In this document: positions 30,337-37,941 of the stretch, in pieces | How the letters are laid out: each line of letters opens with the position of its first letter | How positions within the stretch are numbered: position 1 is the stretch's first letter | Assembly: GCA_965226645.1 (NCBI GenBank) | Contig: CBDDDL010000001.1 | Location: 248,001 to 312,000 of the forward strand | From: Poriferisodalis sp965226645 | GTDB taxonomy: Bacteria; Actinomycetota; Acidimicrobiia; Acidimicrobiales; Poriferisodalaceae | Length of the DNA: 64,000 nt | Direction of reading: 5' to 3' | Program-made: the position numbers and the translations under genes | The notes under the pieces: generated by a model | What the model saw: only the letters and a program-made list of their open reading frames with translations | Told to the model about the DNA's origin: nothing | Databases searched by the model: none

Positions 30337-30572
30337 CAGACTTTCTCCCCGCGGCGCCGCAGATCGGCCACAACGGATTCGATGCCGCGCTTGTTGATGG
30401 TCTTGATGCCCTTGGCGCTGACGGTGAGCGTCACCCAGCGCTTTTCGTTGGGCACCCAGAATCGCTTCCGCTGGATGTTCGGCTTGAACCAGCGCTTCGT
30501 GCGGTGATGCGAGTGCGACACGGTGAAGCCCGAGTGCGGCCGACGACCGGTGACCTGGCAGATGTTGCTCAT
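30336..30572 (-). CDS. rpmB: Ribosomal protein L28, C- type
   Basis: A 78-residue protein starting MSNICQVTGRRPHSGFTVSHSHHRTKR with RFWVPNEKRWVTLTVSAKGIKTI. Only one cysteine remains of the zinc-binding set, so it is the C- paralogue type. It is first gene of the rpmB-rpmG pair. The roughly 190 bases upstream, between it and the end of the oxidoreductase gene, contain short direct repeats (CCAGCGGGCAG twice around 30627-30660) and presumably the promoter. Confidence 0.94.
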   Translation of the reverse strand: MSNICQVTGRRPHSGFTVSHSHHRTKRWFKPNIQRKRFWVPNEKRWVTLTVSAKGIKTINKRGIESVVADLRRRGEKV

Positions 30573-30763
30573 ATCCAGCAGCTCCGGATTGGACGGAAGT
30601 GGGCGATTGGTCCGGCCCCAGGGGGGCCAGCGGGCAGCCCGACGGGCAGACCAGCGGGCAGCACGGAAGGCTACCGAGCAGTCCGGCGTGCCGAAACTGT
30701 GCAACTTCGAACGGCCACGGACGGTGACAGGCCGACCGCCCCGCCCGGCGGACAGTCAGGGCG

Positions 30764-31849
30764 TCAGCTCTGCGGCATCCGCGGCAGAATCTCACGACCG
30801 ACGCGTTCCAGCACGTCATAACGCGGGTCGAAGTTCGGCAGGATCATGATCTGGTCCAGGCCGCGCTCGCCAAGGTCGACTACCCGTTCGACGACTTGGT
30901 CCGCAGTGCCCACAATGCACGTGGCTTCGATGATCTCGTCGGTCAGGAAGCGCATCTCCTCGGGCAGCACCCAGCAGTTGTGCCCGGAGTGAATGCGCTG
31001 GTGTATGCGCTCGGGATCGGTGTCGTCGAGCATGGCGCAGTACTCGTCCCAGATGGCTTCCAGCCGCGCGCCGGGAGCACGCCCGTACTGGCGGTACTGG
31101 TCGTAGGAGTAGTGCACCGATGCCATAGCGAAGGCGCCAGCCTCGTGGTACACGCGCTCGCGCTGGCTGGCCAGCGTGTCGCCGTCGTCCAGCACGACGA
31201 TCGTCGTGAGCGAGCACATCAGGTAGTCGCTGCGGTCGATGGTGCGGCCCGCCTCGGCGGCGCCAGCTTCGATGTGTCCCCATACGCGCGCTGTGGCGGA
31301 GCCGTCCGGCGGCACCGACAGCACTGCACCGTCGCCGTACTGGCCTGCAAGACCCAAAGAGCGAGGCCCGAAGCCAGAGATGTACAGCGGGATCGGGTCG
31401 TCGAAGTTGACGAAACCGGCGTCGGGCATGATGTGGCGGATCGGCTCAGCGGTGCCGCCGAAGTGATGAATGGCCTCCTCGCCGCGCAACAGCGGACGAA
31501 GCGTTGCGAGATAACGATCGAATTCGGCGATGCGCTGCGGCTTGTGCCCCATGATTCGCATCGCAGTGTTGCCCGTGCCGATGCCCAGGAACGTGCGACC
31601 CGGCGCGAGCGCATTGATGGTGGCGATCGAAGCCGCCGTCACGGGTGCGGGGCGAGTGCCCGAGACCGATACGCCGGTGCCGAGTTGCATCGTGCTGGTC
31701 CGCTCGGCTGCGAGGGCCAGCGTGGCGTAGCAGTCCGACCACAGCATGTGGCTGTCGGCGAACCAGGCATGGGTGTAGCCCAGCTCTTCGGCGCGCGTGA
31801 CGTAGTCGAGATCGCCGATGTGCGATGCGATGCAAATCCCCAAGTCCAT
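30764..31849 (-). CDS. Luciferase-like (LLM) flavin/F420-dependent oxidoreductase
   Basis: A 361-residue TIM-barrel oxidoreductase of the bacterial luciferase/methylene-H4MPT reductase superfamily. It shows MDLGICIASHIGDLDYVTRAEELGYTHAWFADS, the LGTGVSVSGTRPAPVTAASIATINALAPGR strand and FLGIGTGNTA, which together shape the F420/FMN pocket. GAGG eight bases before the ATG supports the start. Substrate unknown; F420 use is likely in an actinobacterium but not proven by sequence. It diverges from the Nudix gene across 74 bases. Confidence 0.83.
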   Translation of the reverse strand: MDLGICIASHIGDLDYVTRAEELGYTHAWFADSHMLWSDCYATLALAAERTSTMQLGTGVSVSGTRPAPVTAASIATINALAPGRTFLGIGTGNTAMRIMGHKPQRIAEFDRYLATLRPLLRGEEAIHHFGGTAEPIRHIMPDAGFVNFDDPIPLYISGFGPRSLGLAGQYGDGAVLSVPPDGSATARVWGHIEAGAAEAGRTIDRSDYLMCSLTTIVVLDDGDTLASQRERVYHEAGAFAMASVHYSYDQYRQYGRAPGARLEAIWDEYCAMLDDTDPERIHQRIHSGHNCWVLPEEMRFLTDEIIEATCIVGTADQVVERVVDLGERGLDQIMILPNFDPRYDVLERVGREILPRMPQS

Positions 31850-31923
31850 GATGAATCCTCGTGGTGAGTTCTGTTGGCCCGACAAGCACGCCGACGGTGG
31901 CGCAGACACGCTAGACACGAACC

Positions 31924-32496
31924 GTGGCACAGAGCAGGCCCAAGTCTTCGGAGCAGGGGTCTTCGGAGCAGGGATCTTCGAAGAACGGGTCCGCAAAGAA
32001 GGACCAGAAAGGCATCCCCTCCGAGGCGCTGGCAAAGCCTCGCCGCCGTCACGCCGAGTGGGGTCGCTATTCCAACGCCCCCGTGGACCGGGCAGCTGGT
32101 GGCGTGGTGTGCCACGAAGGATCGGTGCTGGTGGTGCACCGGCCTCGCCACGACGACTGGTCGTTGCCCAAGGGACACCTCAAGCGCGGCGAAACCTGGA
32201 CTGAAGCGGCTCTGCGCGAAGTTCGTGAGGAGACGGGGGTTCGCTGCGCGATCACCTCGGCGCCGTATCCGGTCAGCTATCTGATTGGCGATCAGGTGCC
32301 GAAGGTGGTGCTGTTCTACGCAATGACGCCGACGAAGATGCCGAAGCGGCTGAGGGGCGATCCCGACGAGGTGGACGAGGTCGCATGGTGGGACATCGCC
32401 GACGCAGTTCGGGCATTGAGCTACGACATCGAGCGCGACGCCTGCTCGGTACTCACGATCCCGCACTTGCGGCGCGGAAGCTCTGCAGCGGGTTGA
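31924..32496 (+). CDS. Nudix hydrolase
   Basis: A 190-residue protein with a complete Nudix box, GHLKRGETWTEAALREVREETGV, preceded by VLVVHRPRHDDWSLPK, a pattern shared with MutT1/diadenosine-polyphosphate type enzymes. It lacks the histidine phosphatase domain of mycobacterial MutT1. The first 45 residues are a Ser/Lys-rich disordered tail with a threefold repeat. The GTG start is provisional; translation could begin later. Substrate unknown. Confidence 0.85.
   Translation: MAQSRPKSSEQGSSEQGSSKNGSAKKDQKGIPSEALAKPRRRHAEWGRYSNAPVDRAAGGVVCHEGSVLVVHRPRHDDWSLPKGHLKRGETWTEAALREVREETGVRCAITSAPYPVSYLIGDQVPKVVLFYAMTPTKMPKRLRGDPDEVDEVAWWDIADAVRALSYDIERDACSVLTIPHLRRGSSAAG
31945..31989 (+). repeat. Three 15-bp tandem repeats in the Nudix gene
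   Basis: Units at 31945-31959, 31960-31974 and 31975-31989. The first two differ at one base and the third is degenerate. They encode SSEQG-SSEQG-SSKNG in the disordered tail. The unit length keeps frame, so copy number can vary harmlessly. Confidence 0.85.
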
Positions 32497-32507
32497 GGCT
32501 GCGGAGA

Positions 32508-32527
32508 TTCTCACCGAGTTCTCATCG
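32508..32527 (+). promoter_or_regulatory. Direct-repeat operator candidate before the response regulator
   Basis: TTCTCACCG (32508-32516) and TTCTCATCG (32519-32527) repeat with an 11-base period, ending 21 bases before the regulator ATG. Head-to-tail repeats of one helical turn are what OmpR/PhoB-type regulators bind, so this is a likely autoregulatory site. Confidence 0.5.
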
Positions 32528-32548
32528 TTCGCGATCCACAATGAAGCC

Positions 32549-33259
32549 ATGAGAGCTGGTGCGTGCGCTCGTGCCGCCGTCGTGGCCGTCGTCGACGACG
32601 ATCAGCGGATCCGCGCTTCGCTACGTCGGGCCTTGCGGCTTGAGGGCTACTCGGTGCTCGAAGGGCGAGACGGCGTTGAAGGCGAGCAGCTGGCCACGCA
32701 GGCCGACGCGATGGTGCTCGACGCCACCATGCCGAATCTGGGCGGATTCGAGCTTTGCCGCCGTCTGCGCTCGCAAGGCAGCCGGCTGCCGATCCTGCTG
32801 CTGACGGCCCGCACCTCGACTGCGGACCGCGTCGAGGGTCTCGACGCCGGGGCCGACGATTACCTGCCGAAGCCGTTCGCGCTCGATGAACTGCTGGCTC
32901 GTCTGCGGGCTCTGCTGCGCCGCACCACCGACATCGATGCCGAGGCCGAGCGGCTGTGGTTTGGCGGCATTGTGATGGACACCGCGAGCTACGAGGTGAC
33001 CAACGCCGGCGAGCCGGTGTCGTTGACCCGCACCGAGCATCGGCTGCTGGAACTGTTCCTGCGCAATCCCGGCCGTGTGTTGGGACGCGATGCGATCTAC
33101 GACGCAGTGTGGGGCCACGACGCTTTGTTGGCCTCGAATTCTCTCGAGGTCTATGTCGGGTACTTGCGGCGCAAGCTGGCTGGGAGCGCGGCGGCGCCAG
33201 ACGGGCGCAGCCCTATCCGAACTGTCCGCGGCGTCGGCTACGTCCTGAGGGACTCGTGA
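32549..33259 (+). CDS. OmpR-family response regulator, MprA-like
   Basis: A 236-residue two-component regulator. The receiver domain has the acidic pair VVDDD, phospho-acceptor Asp58 (AMVLDATMPN), the T in LLLTARTS and Lys in DYLPKPF. The C-terminal winged helix runs from about 135 and includes LTRTEHRLLELFLRNPGRVLGRD and VYVGYLRRKL...RTVRGVGYVL. It overlaps its kinase gene by GTGA, so the two form an operon. Target genes are unknown; the direct repeat upstream suggests autoregulation. Confidence 0.93.
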   Translation: MRAGACARAAVVAVVDDDQRIRASLRRALRLEGYSVLEGRDGVEGEQLATQADAMVLDATMPNLGGFELCRRLRSQGSRLPILLLTARTSTADRVEGLDAGADDYLPKPFALDELLARLRALLRRTTDIDAEAERLWFGGIVMDTASYEVTNAGEPVSLTRTEHRLLELFLRNPGRVLGRDAIYDAVWGHDALLASNSLEVYVGYLRRKLAGSAAAPDGRSPIRTVRGVGYVLRDS

Positions 33260-34614
33260 GCTTCCGCACGCGGCTGGCGCTACTGGTGGCCGCGTCGGTT
33301 GCGGTTGCCGTCGTCGGCGTCTCGGGAGTCGCGCTGTGGGTTGCCCGCGGCGAAGCGCGGGCCGCGATCGACATGCAACTCGAGGAGCGAGCGCACATCC
33401 TGCAGACCGTCGACGGGCGCTTCCGCCCGCGCGTCGGGGTGCGCGTTTTTGGCCAGCACATCCCCTACGACGTGCTCGTGCAGGTGATCGACCCGAACGG
33501 ACAGGTGCGGTACTTTTCCCATGATTTGCTGCCTATTCTCGACGGGGTCGATGCGGTTGCGATGGGTTATGCCGAGAGGCACTCGGCTGATGTCTGGTCG
33601 GGCACCGTGCACTTGCGCGTACTCACCGTGCCAATAAAACCGCATGGGGCGCTGATGGTCGCCCGACCATTGAGCGAGGTCGACAACTACGTACGCGGGC
33701 TGCGCAACGCGCTGGCCGTCGTCGCCGTTATCGGGGTGGCAGGAGCGGCCCTACTCGGCTTCTTCGTCGCCGGTCGGGCGATCCGACCAGTTCGGAGACT
33801 GACCGAAGCAGCTCGGACGGTCGCCAAGACCCAGGACCTGGACCACCCCATTGATCTCGAACGCAATGACGAACTGGGCGAGCTGGCGCGCAGCCTCAAC
33901 TCGATGCTCGAAGCGCTCGCAGTGTCGCGCACACAGCAGCACCGGCTCGTGACCGACGCCGGCCACGAGCTCCGCACGCCGCTGACCAGCATTCGGACCA
34001 ACATCGAGTTGCTGGCGCGCGCAGGCGCCGCAGAGGACCCCGGCGGAGCCGCCGCGGTGCTCGATCCTGACGAGCGACGCCGGATGCTTGACGACGTGCA
34101 GTTCGAGCTGGGTCAGCTCACCGAGCTAGCGGCAGAGCTAGTCGAGCTGGCCACCGACCGGCGAGCCCAGGGAGAGCCAGTACACGCCGATCTCGCCGAA
34201 ATTGCGGCCTCGGTGGTGGAGCGGCACCGTCGACGTACCGATGTCGCCTTCGAAACTGACTTCGAGCCATGTGAGGTGGTGGCGAACATCGTCCTCGTGG
34301 AGCGGGCGATCAGCAACCTCGTCGACAACGCCATCAAGTGGTCGCCGCCGGACGAGCCGATCGAAGTCAGCGTCACTGGCGGCGTGGTCCGCGTGCGTGA
34401 TCGGGGCCCAGGTATCGACCCCGCCATCCGGGACGTGGTCTTCGAACGCTTCTACCGCGCACCCGAGGCCCGTTCGCAGCCCGGTTCGGGCCTCGGACTT
34501 TCGATTGTCGACTACGTGGCGCGCACCCATGACGGCACTGCTGCGGTCGTCGACACTGACGGCCCCGGCGCCACCGTCGAGCTGCGCCTCCCCGTGGTCG
34601 CCGAATCCGAGTGA
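33256..34614 (+). CDS. Sensor histidine kinase, MprB-like
   Basis: A 452-residue membrane kinase: TM1 about 7-29, an extracytoplasmic sensor of about 120 residues, TM2 about 153-174, HAMP domain, then the dimerisation box with phospho-acceptor His237 (DAGHELRTPLTSIRTN), the N box (ISNLVDNAIKW), G1 (VRDRGPGID), F box and G2 (GSGLGLSIVDYV). It is the partner of the regulator it overlaps. The signal is unknown; family resemblance to MprB suggests envelope stress. Confidence 0.93.
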   Translation: MSFRTRLALLVAASVAVAVVGVSGVALWVARGEARAAIDMQLEERAHILQTVDGRFRPRVGVRVFGQHIPYDVLVQVIDPNGQVRYFSHDLLPILDGVDAVAMGYAERHSADVWSGTVHLRVLTVPIKPHGALMVARPLSEVDNYVRGLRNALAVVAVIGVAGAALLGFFVAGRAIRPVRRLTEAARTVAKTQDLDHPIDLERNDELGELARSLNSMLEALAVSRTQQHRLVTDAGHELRTPLTSIRTNIELLARAGAAEDPGGAAAVLDPDERRRMLDDVQFELGQLTELAAELVELATDRRAQGEPVHADLAEIAASVVERHRRRTDVAFETDFEPCEVVANIVLVERAISNLVDNAIKWSPPDEPIEVSVTGGVVRVRDRGPGIDPAIRDVVFERFYRAPEARSQPGSGLGLSIVDYVARTHDGTAAVVDTDGPGATVELRLPVVAESE

Positions 34615-34641
34615 GGCCCGAGCGGCCTGGCGAATCGGCAG

Positions 34642-34714
34642 CACCCCCAACGGGATTCGAACCCGTGCTGCCGGCGTGAAAGGCCGGTGTCCTAGGCCGC
34701 TAGACGATGGGGGC
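34642..34714 (-). tRNA. tRNA-Glu(TTC)
   Basis: Minus-strand cloverleaf with acceptor GCCCCCA/TGGGGGT (a G-U first pair), D arm with GTCTAGCGGCCTAGGAC, anticodon loop CTTTCAC (TTC) in stem CCGGC/GCCGG, and T arm CGGGTTCGAATCCCG. CCA is not encoded. Confidence 0.95.
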
Positions 34715-34797
34715 AGAGCATCTCAGGTTACGCCGCGTCGTCAACGCGACCACGAGCGCACCGGGTGTGTCTCGCCCGACCTTGGCGCCGCGGGCCG

Positions 34798-35286
34798 CTA
34801 GCGCGGTGCGGCTTCGATCAACTCGGCCAGCAAGCCGCCAAGGTAGTGGTAGCGCAGCATCGGTCGCTGGGCGGGATCATCGGGATCGATGTCCGCGGGA
34901 TCGTCTTCCTCGGAGATGTCGAGCTGGGTACCGATCACGAGCCGAAGCTCGTTGAGACCCCGCATCCACGCCGTGACCTGTTCGTCGTCGAGATGATCTT
35001 CATCCAGGGAGCGGTCCAAGAACTCGAGGTGCTCTAACCGCTCTGCGAGGAGTTCGTCGCGCATCAGCCGTTGATATTCGGCGTCGCGATCTGGATCGCT
35101 CAGGTACGCCGGCGGGAACAGTCGCCGCAACGACGGGTCCAAGCCGTCGCCGCCGTCGCGGGCGGGAGTGTGATCGAGGAGGTTCGAGCGCAGTTCGTTC
35201 ACCATCTCAGCGAGCAAGCGGCGCTCCCAGTCCGCAAGGTGCACGCTCACCAACGAGCCGCGGACTCCGAATCGCGTTCCGGTCAC
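34798..35286 (-). CDS. DUF2017 family protein
   Basis: A 162-residue acidic helical protein matching the DUF2017 pattern: WERRLLAEMVNELRSNLLD, LRRLFPPAYLSDPDRDAEYQRLM and the WMRGLNELRLVIGTQLDI helix. It sits directly after clpS, the conserved actinobacterial arrangement, which suggests a role near the Clp system; no activity is established. The GTG at 35286 is chosen as the start; the frame is open upstream but would run into clpS. Confidence 0.82.
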   Translation of the reverse strand: MTGTRFGVRGSLVSVHLADWERRLLAEMVNELRSNLLDHTPARDGGDGLDPSLRRLFPPAYLSDPDRDAEYQRLMRDELLAERLEHLEFLDRSLDEDHLDDEQVTAWMRGLNELRLVIGTQLDISEEDDPADIDPDDPAQRPMLRYHYLGGLLAELIEAAPR

Positions 35287-35330
35287 AGCCGCGTCGCCTG
35301 TGGCGCCTGCGTGGCCTGTGCAGACATGAC

Positions 35331-35639
35331 TCAGTTGTCCTTCTGCATCGTCGCCCACAGGCCGTACTCGTGCAGCCGGAAGACGTCCAACTCGGCTTTC
35401 TCGCGTGTGCCCCAAGCCACCGCCGCACGGCCTTTGTGGTGCACGTCGAGCATCAGCTGGGTTGCCTTCTCTTCGCTGTAGCCGAACAGCTTCTGGAACA
35501 CGTACACGACGTAGCTCATCAGGTTGATCGGGTCGTTCCACACCAGCACAACCCACGGTACGTCGGTCTCGTGCTCCTCGTCCGTCGTCGGGTCGCGAGT
35601 CACCTCGGGATCGGCGACGGCAGGCGCGGACGGGCTCAC
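35331..35639 (-). CDS. clpS: ClpS adaptor for N-degron proteolysis
   Basis: Delivers N-degron substrates to ClpC/ClpP. Visible are PWVVLVWNDPINLMSYVVYVFQKLFGYSEEKA, LMLDVHHKGRAAV and the ClpC-binding ending KAELDVFRLHEYGLWATMQKD. The GTG at 35639 starts five bases after the ctaA stop; an ATG at 35681 would overlap ctaA. The 102 residues include a 35-residue flexible N-terminal tail, as in other ClpS proteins. Confidence 0.94.
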   Translation of the reverse strand: MSPSAPAVADPEVTRDPTTDEEHETDVPWVVLVWNDPINLMSYVVYVFQKLFGYSEEKATQLMLDVHHKGRAAVAWGTREKAELDVFRLHEYGLWATMQKDN

Positions 35640-35643
35640 GGCC

Positions 35644-36627
35644 TCATTCTGCGAATCCCGGCACCCCGATGACAACTGCATCAGATGTCTGCGATGTCTC
35701 GGAGGTCTCGAACCCCAACGCCTTGGGCCCTGTGGCGGCCGCCAGCACGAGGCGCGTTACTGCGATCGTGAGCAACGTCGCGCCTGCGACGTGGATGGCG
35801 ACCAGCAGAACCGGCAGTTCGTTGAAGTACTGCACGTAACCGATCGCTGCCTGCACTGCCATCACGGCGATCACGGTACGGACGCGCCGCGCGACCGCGG
35901 TCGCGTATGAGCGGTCGCGCGCGGTTCGCGCGAGGCGAACAGCGCGCACAGCGAGCAACAGTGTCAGCCCGGCCATCACAGCGACCGTGATGCCGTGCAC
36001 TCGCGCGACGGACGCCATCGCGTAGTCCAACCGCCGCACGTGTTCATCGCCGCCATGTGGACCGGTGCCGGTCACCACGGTCCCGGTCCACAGCGCGGCG
36101 GCCAGCAGTAGCGCGATGACCCACGCGTGCACCTGCAGTGGTTGCGACGAGACGGCGACGCAGCGGCCGTTGGCGCCTTCATCTGCGCTCGCGCGGTGGC
36201 ACAGCACCACCGCAGCTGCAACCAGGATCTGTGATGCCAGAAAGTGCGACATGACGATCGGGGGCGACAGGTGCGTCAGCACGGTCACGGCACCGAGCCC
36301 GATCTGGAATGCCACACCGGCAACGAGGGCAAGCGACCACCACACCAGGTCGGAACGCCGCGGCTGTCGCCACAGCGACGCCCCTACCGCAACGGCCACC
36401 GCCACTGACACCAGGCCGGTCACGATGCGGTTGCCGAACTCCACCCAACCGTGCACGTCGGCAGCCGGAATGAACTCGCCGGGCTCGCAGTTCGGCCAAT
36501 CGCTGCAACCCAGCCCGCTGCCGGTGAGTCGAACCGACGCGCCCGTAATGACGATGGCTACCAGTGCCCACAGCGCCCAGCGGGCGGCGAGCGCGAATCG
36601 TCGCGGTGTCACGACGGGCAAGGCCAC
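35644..36627 (-). CDS. ctaA: Heme A synthase
   Basis: Oxidises the C8 methyl of heme O to give heme A for the caa3 oxidase. It is a 327-residue membrane protein of about eight helices with the half-repeat histidines (HGWVEFGNRIVTG, LTHLSPPIVMSHFLASQ, ARVHGITV, VAIHVAGATL) and the extracytoplasmic cysteine pair in GLGCSDWPNCEPG. It diverges from ctaB across 71 bases and is followed by clpS. Confidence 0.93.
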   Translation of the reverse strand: MALPVVTPRRFALAARWALWALVAIVITGASVRLTGSGLGCSDWPNCEPGEFIPAADVHGWVEFGNRIVTGLVSVAVAVAVGASLWRQPRRSDLVWWSLALVAGVAFQIGLGAVTVLTHLSPPIVMSHFLASQILVAAAVVLCHRASADEGANGRCVAVSSQPLQVHAWVIALLLAAALWTGTVVTGTGPHGGDEHVRRLDYAMASVARVHGITVAVMAGLTLLLAVRAVRLARTARDRSYATAVARRVRTVIAVMAVQAAIGYVQYFNELPVLLVAIHVAGATLLTIAVTRLVLAAATGPKALGFETSETSQTSDAVVIGVPGFAE

Positions 36628-36698
36628 GCCGAAACGCTAGAGGTGCCGCGTAGCCTCACATCGATGCCAGCCCGCCCGCGGCGAGCCCGCTGCCTCCC

Positions 36699-37784
36699 GT
36701 GATCCCGCCTGGCCCCGATTCCCCAGCGCGCCCGCATCCGCGGTCAGCGTCGGGAGTTCCGGGAGTCGACGCCCGGACGGGCGGCGCGGTGCTGGACGCG
36801 ACCCCTAGCGGCGACCACACCGTGACGCGACCGCGAGCGGGCCTGTCAGGCGATGTGGCGCCAGACGATGTGTCAGGGTCGCAGCCGGCACCAGCCACAG
36901 CAGGCCGCGCGAACAGTACAAAGCTGCGCGCCTACGTGGCACTCACCAAGCCGCGCATCATCGAGCTGCTCCTCGTCACCACCGTGCCGCCGATGTTCGT
37001 GGCGGAACGCGGCGTGCCGAGCTTGCTGCTGGTGGTGCTCACGGTGCTCGGCGGCACGCTCGCCGCAGCCGGCGCGAACACGTTCAACATGGTGATTGAC
37101 CGCGATATCGATGCCACGATGTCGCGCACCGCGCACCGCCCGCTCGTGGTGGGGACGGTACGGCCCGTCGAGGCGCTCGCCTTCGGCGTGGTGCTCGAAG
37201 CGGTTGCGTTCGCAGTTCTGTGGTGGGGCGCCAACCTGCTCGCCGCTGCGTTGGCGTTGGCCGCCTGCCTGTTCTACGTGTTCGTGTACTCCCTGTGGCT
37301 CAAGCGAACCTCGACGCAGAACATCGTCATAGGAGGCGCCGCTGGTGCAGCCCCGGTTCTCGTGGGGTGGGCCGCAGTGACCGGCTCGCTGGCGCCTCAA
37401 GCGTGGATCGCGTTCGCCATCGTGTTCTTTTGGACACCGCCGCACTTCTGGGCATTGGCAATCCGCTACGCCGATGACTACGGCGCGGCCGACGTCCCGA
37501 TGCTGCCCACGGTCGCGAGCCCGCGTTCAGTGCTGACGCAGATGACTCTGCACACGGCGGCAGTCATCGGGCTGTCGCTGTGGTTCGGAGTTGTCGCAGC
37601 AACAGGGCCGGTGTACTGGATCGCTGCTGCCGTCACTGGAGCTGTCTTCGGAGGGCAGGTGCTGTCGCTGTGGCGAGCTCGGTCGGCTCGCGCGGCGATG
37701 GGAGTATTTCACTCGTCAATCGCCTATTTGGGACTCGTCTTCGCGGCCATGGCGGCCGACGTCATCGTTCGGTTTGGCTGGTGA
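36699..37784 (+). CDS. ctaB: Heme O synthase (protoheme IX farnesyltransferase)
   Basis: UbiA-superfamily prenyltransferase attaching farnesyl to heme B. It shows ALTKPRIIELLLVTTVP, the first aspartate motif NMVIDRDIDATMSRTAHRPL and the second region WALAIRYADDYGAADVPMLP, with about nine helices. The first 70 residues are Pro/Ala/Gly-rich and non-conserved; translation may begin at one of several later in-frame GTG codons, so the start is uncertain. It leads into the oxidase operon 157 bases downstream. Confidence 0.93.
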   Translation: MIPPGPDSPARPHPRSASGVPGVDARTGGAVLDATPSGDHTVTRPRAGLSGDVAPDDVSGSQPAPATAGRANSTKLRAYVALTKPRIIELLLVTTVPPMFVAERGVPSLLLVVLTVLGGTLAAAGANTFNMVIDRDIDATMSRTAHRPLVVGTVRPVEALAFGVVLEAVAFAVLWWGANLLAAALALAACLFYVFVYSLWLKRTSTQNIVIGGAAGAAPVLVGWAAVTGSLAPQAWIAFAIVFFWTPPHFWALAIRYADDYGAADVPMLPTVASPRSVLTQMTLHTAAVIGLSLWFGVVAATGPVYWIAAAVTGAVFGGQVLSLWRARSARAAMGVFHSSIAYLGLVFAAMAADVIVRFGW

Positions 37785-37941
37785 GTCCGGTGATGGGCCA
37801 CATGTCGACACTGCGAGCGATCTCGGTCGCCGCGGATTTGCCGCGGGCAATTTCCTCCGCCGGGCCGCGGGTCGCTAAAGTGCCCCGTTGGCGTCGCCCC
37901 CAAGCGGCGCTGCCAGCCGAGTCCGGGGACCACTTCGCCTC

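Noticed and set aside
30573..30763. Zur box upstream of rpmB-rpmG
   Set aside because: Expected for C- ribosomal protein genes, but no AT-rich TGAAAATnATTTTCA-like palindrome is present.
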